This document shows, piece by piece, positions 59,439-64,000 of a DNA stretch of 64,000 nucleotides. The translations under genes and the position numbers were made by a program. Below the pieces are notes generated by a model. That model made no database searches and was not told the DNA's origin. It was given only the letters and a program-made list of their open reading frames with translations. The first letter of the stretch is position 1. Every line of letters begins with the position of its first letter. This DNA comes from Medicago truncatula (lineage: Eukaryota; Streptophyta; Magnoliopsida; Fabales; Fabaceae). The stretch lies in assembly GCF_003473485.1 (NCBI RefSeq), contig NC_053045.1:50138494-50202493 (forward strand). The letters are read 5' to 3'.

Positions 59439-59656
59439 AGTAACTTTTATTTGTTTATGGTACTCAGATGTGGTGGTCTAATCATTTGTTATGTTTAGGT
59501 ATTGGTTAATCCCTACTTTTTGTTCTTTGTTTTGGACTTTTGTAACATTTTGTATCTTGTAGTAGAACTCTAGGCATATCTTGTGCTTGGAATAAGCTAT
59601 GTTGTGTTAATATAATTCTATTTTGATGTGTTAAAAAAAAAGTAACTTTTATTTGT
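59439..59656 (+). mobile_element. very short LINE 3' end with 16-bp target-site duplication
   Basis: A 186-bp insert (59455-59640), T/G-rich and ending in an A-run, is flanked by perfect agtaacttttatttgt (59439-59454 and 59641-59656). This is a strongly 5'-truncated LINE insertion. Confidence 0.85.
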
Positions 59657-59692
59657 AGTACATTTTATTCTCCATCATTATTTTTCTCTTTT

Positions 59693-61108
59693 TATATTGT
59701 TGGGTTAATATGTATTTACCCCCTGTAATTTGGGCGAGTTCCGGTTAATCCTGTAAAAATAAAAGTTTATATTTCAACCCTATAATATGAAGATTCTTCA
59801 CAAAACACCCCTATAATATTAAGATTCTCCACAAAACACCTCTGACCCCATCCAGACGTTGATGTGGCACGCCACTGTGTAATTATTTTAATTTTAATTT
59901 TTTTTAAACCTGACACATGTATAATGTACGTTAACTGTATAATTATTTTTTATTTTATTTTTTTTTAAAGGGTACACGTGACATTTGTGATTTAAAAAAA
60001 AAAAATAAAAAAAACGAAAAAAAACATAAAAAATTAAATAAATTCTGGAAAAATTAATAAAAATGAAAAATATTATGAAAAATAAAAAAAATAACGAAAA
60101 AATTAATTAAAATAAAAAATATGATTAAACAAATTATGGAAAATTTAATAAAATAAAAAATAATCTGAAAATTTTAATAAAAATGAAAAAGAATCTGGTA
60201 AAATGAAAAATAATGAAAAAAATTAATAAAAATTTAAAAAGTTCTAGAAAATTTAAAAAAATAATAAAAAAATCTGGAAAAAGTTAAAAATATGAGAAAA
60301 AAAATATATTTCAAAAAATTTATATTTCTGGAAAATTCAGGAACTTAATATATTTCGAAATTCATGAATATAATAAGAAAATACATTTTATTTTTTTTTT
60401 TAAAAAAGTTCAGATTTTTTTTTCGAAATTAAAAAGTTTGTTTTTTTTTTATACTAAAAACAAAAATATTGGAAAATATTTCAATAATTAAAAAAACATA
60501 ACATTAGATCATGAAAAATAGAATTAAGGGCTTGTTATTCAATTGTATAACATGACTTATATACCGGTGTCAATCAAAATCCATTGTATCTTGTTATTCA
60601 TATACGTTATATTTTCAAATAAATAAAATTCTAGAAATAAATTTTAATTCAGATTTTTTTTATATTTTTTGAAAATTTTGATATATATAAATTTTTTCCA
60701 GAATTTTTTTTTTTAACTTTTTCCAGATTTTTTTTATTTTCTAGATTTTTAAATTTTTTCAGATTTTATTTTTATTAAATTTTCTATATTTTTTATTTTA
60801 ATTATTTTTTCATTATTTTTTATTTTTAATAATTTTTCCAGAATTTATTTTTTTTATTTAAAAAAAATAGAAATGTCACGTGTACCTTTTAAAAAAAGTA
60901 AAAAAAATAATAATAATACAGTCGTCGCGCCACACAATCATATATGCACAGTCAGCATGCCACGTCAGCAACTCTGCACAGTCACATAAGTCAGGGGCTA
61001 AAATGAAAGAATCTTATTTTACAAGATTGGAATCTAAACCTTTTTTTTTTTATAACTGAAACTCGTCTAAATTACAGAGGGGTAAATACATATTAACCCT
61101 ATATTGTT
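59693..61108. mobile_element. MULE-type foldback element, 1.4 kb, perfect 9-bp target-site duplication
   Basis: The element 59702-61099 begins gggttaatatgtatttaccc and ends with its complement (gtaaatacatattaaccc). It is flanked by identical tatattgtt (59693-59701 and 61100-61108). The arms run inward for 200-300 bp, with matching ggtacacgtgacatttgtga on the left and the complement gaaatgtcacgtgtacctt on the right. The centre is an A-rich left half (about 59990-60320) facing a T-rich right half (60640-60860), so the whole element can fold on itself. No transposase. Confidence 0.92.
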
Positions 61109-61296
61109 ATATATTGAGATCATACTAAATCTCTTTAATTATACACTACTCTATATTGAGATGGTACCAAATCTCTTTAATCTGATGTTCTATGTTCAAA
61201 TTCAATTATAAGAATATATCAAAGTTTTTTTTTTAAGGAGAGAATATATCAAAGTTAAATAAAAATTTGTCACTCACTATAGTTTAAATCAACTTG
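61109..61296. other. AT-rich spacer
   Basis: Contains two copies of agaatatatcaaagtt (61212 and 61242); no gene. Confidence 0.4.
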
Positions 61297-62610
61297 AGAG
61301 TTTTTTTTTTTTTTTTTTTTGAAATCAAAATGATATATATAAATACTCAAAGGTGTTTCCATTTGCACAAAGTGCGCAAAAAAGAAACACCACCAATGTT
61401 ACAAAAATACAAAGTCAGAAACCCTTGGAAACAGATCACAGGAACACACCCATACAATGAAGCGAATGTTTTCACCAATCATAATAAGTATAAGCTAAAA
61501 CTGTCTGGTTAGATTTCAACCATAAAAATGAATTCAGCTTGACTTTTTCAAGAAGGGTAGATGAAGTTGCTGCCGTGTTTTAGAACACACGGTTGTTCCG
61601 CTCCTTCCAAGTCACCAAAATAGTAGCAAATCAAATTATTGTTAAAAATAAATGAGCTGATTTTGGCAAACCTGGCATCCTGGTAAACTAAATAAAATGT
61701 TGTTGAAGCTCGCCCGGAGTCACATAATAAATTCCTAACCAATTCCACACTTGAGACCACAAAGCACTAAAAATATTGTAATGCAAAAAAAAAGATGAGT
61801 AGCTGATTCTATTACATGACAACCCGCCACACATATGCCATATGTTGGAGAAAGAATACTCCGTTGAACCAGATTATCTTTAGTTGGAAGCCGGTTGCAG
61901 AGAAGACGTCACACCAATAAAGACACATTTGACGGGATATACTTTGACCACACATCAACAACCTGAGACCTGTCAGCAGCTGCCCCCGTGTTTGTGATAA
62001 AGCGGTAAGATACTTTCATTGAATACCCGTGAGCGTGGTCTAACATTCACCTCTAAGAATCATGAGTGTTTTCCTGCAAAACAGTGTTACTTAAAAGATT
62101 CACACACCCTCCTCCTCCCATGCAAATAGTAGACGTCTCCATACCCACACCCTCCCATTAGCTTCCCACCCCAACTGCCTCATCTTCCTGACCCTACTCT
62201 CCTTCTCCACCACCAACTCAAATAACCGAGGGAACCTTAACCGCAATGGGGTATCCCCTATCCAAGTATCATACCAAAAAAGAGTGTTCCTCCCATCACC
62301 AACGACTCTCCGAACGTTCTCTTCAAACCACCTCTCTATACCCTCACCAACCCCATCACGCACTTTGCAAATCATGTTCCACCACACCGATGCATGTCTG
62401 TCCCCTTCCCTTAACTGCCCCCATACCTCCCCGTACCGAGCTTTTAACACTCGATACCACAACCCCTCTTTATCCTCCAACACCATTTACCTAACAATGA
62501 CATATTAAAAGCTCCCACCCCCAACCCCCCTTCCTCCTTAGGTAAACAAATTGAGTCCCGTTTAATCCAAACTATTTTCCTATGATCCTCATCACCCAAA
62601 AAAGATGAAA
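61297..62610 (-). mobile_element. 5'-truncated LINE, ORF2 C-terminal region
   Basis: Minus strand. From about 62606 it encodes SSFLGDEDHRKIVWIKRDSI, CLPKEEGGLGV, LLGKWCWR; then 62486-62100 EGLWYRVLKARYGEVWGQLR, VWWNMICKVRDGVGEGIERW, FEENVRRVVGDGRNTLFWYD, TWIGDTPLRLRFPRLFELV. After frame changes it shows the zf-RVT type region, and near 61560-61500 FLWLKSN, YYDWWKHSLHCMGV. The layout is that of the end of plant L1 ORF2 (after reverse transcriptase). The T-run 61299-61320 is the poly(A). Endonuclease and most of reverse transcriptase are missing. Frameshifts are present. Confidence 0.88.
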
Positions 62611-63371
62611 TAATATAAGGGTTAACATCTCATGTAACAGAAATTTCACACATTTAATTATGGATTCTTCATATTTTACTTTTATCCTGCTACAGAAATA
62701 TTTAGACGAAGTTAAAATGATTTTGTAAACAAATGTTATTTTCAAATCTCATTCAAATTATAGGGGACTATTGAATAATAACCCAACGTACAATCATTTA
62801 GACTTGAAAAATTTAACAATCTTTCTTTAAAACGTTATAAACACAAATATCCTTTCCTTTTAAATTCTTCCTCAAAATAGTCAATAAAATTATTGTACTT
62901 GAATAAAAAACCGATTACTACTAATTATTAAAAATAAATAAATCCAACAAGAATAATAATGAAAAAGAAAAACCATGTAGTAGAAAGAGAAAAAGTAAGA
63001 GACAAGGACAAAGTAAGACCCACCAAAACAACCAGAAAAAAACAAAGACAAAACCACATAAAAACCAAACCAATCAGCGCGTGCACATCACCTCCAAATC
63101 ATCACGTCTAAAGTTCCACACGTGGCACTTCCATTCCATCACAACCTCGTTACACCTGCATCACACAAGTTAATGTTCCCCACGCGCATAATGTCAGCGC
63201 GTGATAAAGCTAACTCTTTCTTCACTCTCATTCGCTTTGCCATTTCAGTCTCACACAACACAAATACACACACAACACACTCTTCTTCTTCTTCTTCTTC
63301 CGATGAAGATGAAAAACCAAACCACAAAAAAAACATAACAACGTTAAACTTAACGGTGTTTTATTTCACCA
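62611..63371. other. promoter and 5' UTR region of the BED-finger gene
   Basis: AT-rich to 63050, then cacgtggcac (63119, a G-box core) and a CT-rich leader with a (ctt)n tract (63280-63300). These look like promoter and 5' UTR. The open frame 63122-63478 overlaps the true start out of frame and is a shadow. Confidence 0.45.
63280..63300 (+). repeat. (CTT)n microsatellite in the leader
   Basis: About seven uninterrupted ctt units in the presumed 5' UTR of the BED-finger gene. Confidence 0.85.
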
Positions 63372-64000
63372 ATGGCGGCTACTACAAATACGACGGCGGC
63401 GTTAGATACGAATTCTTCAGAAGAAGCAACGGCGAAAGCTATTCAAAAACGTTACGAAGGTTTAGTAACGGTTCGTAACAAAGCGATTAAAGGTAAAGGA
63501 GCATGGTATTGGTCACATCTTGAACCGTTTCTAATTCAACATAACGAAACCGGTTTACCTAAAGCCGTTAAGTTACGGTGTTTTCTATGTGACGCCGTTT
63601 TCTCCGCTTCGAATCCTTCACGAACCGCTTCTGAACATCTCAAACGTGGAACTTGCCCTAATTTCAATTCCGCAGCAAAACCCATTTCTTCAATTTCACC
63701 GGAAACTTGTTCCGGTGCTGGTGCGGTTGTTGTTTCTTCTCCGCCGTTGTTGGGTTCTTCTGTTCACCGACGTAAGAGAAATTCACCACCAGCACCAACA
63801 CTACCTCCGCAGCAGCAGCAGTTGTTGCAGTATGGTGTGGATCCGATGCGGGTTGTGACGCAGCAACAGCATTTGATGTTATCTGGTGGGAAAGATGATT
63901 TGGGAGCTTTAGCTATGTTGGAAGATAGTGTGAAGAAGCTGAAGAGTCCTAAAACTTCACCTGGGGTTGTTCTTCAGAAGACACAAGTTGATAGTGCTAT
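63372..64000 (+). CDS. BED zinc-finger, hAT-derived host protein (5' part, runs off the window)
   Basis: The ATG at 63372 opens an uninterrupted frame to the window end (209 codons; 3' part missing). Residues 22-47 (KAIQKRYEGLVTVRNKAIKG, KGAWYW) and the BED finger with C70, C73, H89 and C95 (LRCFLCDAVFSASNPSRTAS, EHLKRGTC) are followed by a Ser/Pro/Gln-rich linker. Then comes GGKDDLGALAMLEDSVKKLK, SPK. This order matches the Arabidopsis At1g12380/At1g62870 pair, plant proteins with a BED finger and a DUF659/hAT C-terminal region. They are thought to be domesticated hAT transposase derivatives that bind DNA. There are no inverted ends nearby, which supports a host gene, but the far end is not visible. 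Confidence 0.88.
   Translation, partial: MAATTNTTAALDTNSSEEATAKAIQKRYEGLVTVRNKAIKGKGAWYWSHLEPFLIQHNETGLPKAVKLRCFLCDAVFSASNPSRTASEHLKRGTCPNFNSAAKPISSISPETCSGAGAVVVSSPPLLGSSVHRRKRNSPPAPTLPPQQQQLLQYGVDPMRVVTQQQHLMLSGGKDDLGALAMLEDSVKKLKSPKTSPGVVLQKTQVDSA

Noticed and set aside
61294-61512. 72-codon plus-strand frame
   Set aside because: It is antisense to the 3' end of the minus-strand LINE and begins in its poly(T).
63122-63478. 118-codon frame with Ser run before the BED-finger gene
   Set aside because: It is the presumed 5' UTR and an out-of-frame overlap with the true start; the Ser run is the ctt microsatellite.
1-64000. CRISPR array, bacterial operon or phage region
   Set aside because: No regularly spaced identical repeats with unique spacers, no ribosome-binding-site-led gene strings; all supported genes have spliceosomal introns or plant transposon structure.

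Overview
The window is plant nuclear DNA: AT-rich, with intron-bearing genes spaced far apart and dense transposon debris between them. Gene structures, a nuclear tRNA-Lys, tRNA-derived SINEs with the look of those in Medicago, L1-type LINEs of the sort common in Medicago truncatula, and MULE, hAT and Harbinger-like non-autonomous elements point to a eudicot, most likely a legume close to Medicago truncatula. The species call is recognition from memory, not a database match.

Left third (1-19.4 kb). Positions 1-9000 are mostly decayed retroelements: a Ty1-copia gag fragment, a copia LTR end with primer-binding site, LINE tails with target-site duplications (TSDs), a broken B3-domain gene running into a copia reverse transcriptase fragment, and a 0.6 kb retroposed unit. 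An intact five-exon AT-hook/PPC gene (AHL family, 332 aa) lies at 12228-16610. It is followed by a small foldback MULE with a perfect 9-bp TSD and a (TA)n tract.

Middle (19.4-34.5 kb). Three intact minus-strand genes could be rebuilt exon by exon: CLPR2, the non-catalytic plastid Clp protease subunit (nine coding exons, 285 aa); a cornichon cargo receptor (four exons, 137 aa); and an At4g22758-like DUF7054 protein (two exons, 172 aa). Between the last two lies a nested transposon cluster: a Harbinger-like element, SINEs, a foldback, a 1.96 kb LTR-like unit with GC-rich palindromes, and a LINE split by a MITE.

Right half (34.5-64 kb). There is a MULE-like foldback, a LINE with a 10-bp TSD, and a 6.5 kb block (38.9-45.5 kb) of local duplications: a promoter-like module present two and a half times, and a three-copy tandem unit carrying a short conserved reading frame. 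After these come the sterol C4-methyl oxidase gene SMO1 (five exons, 303 aa), a tRNA-Lys(CUU), a plant-mobile-domain-like gene fragment split by an hAT element beside a mitochondrial 26S rRNA insertion, a 1.4 kb MULE foldback with a perfect 9-bp TSD, another LINE, and the 5' part of a BED-zinc-finger, hAT-derived host gene that runs off the right edge.

The host genes share no pathway or operon: plastid proteolysis, ER export, sterol synthesis, chromatin binding. Their introns and spacers record many separate insertions, several datable by nesting. I found no CRISPR array, prokaryotic operon or clearly new enzymatic system. The most unexplained structure is the duplicated block at 38.9-45.5 kb.
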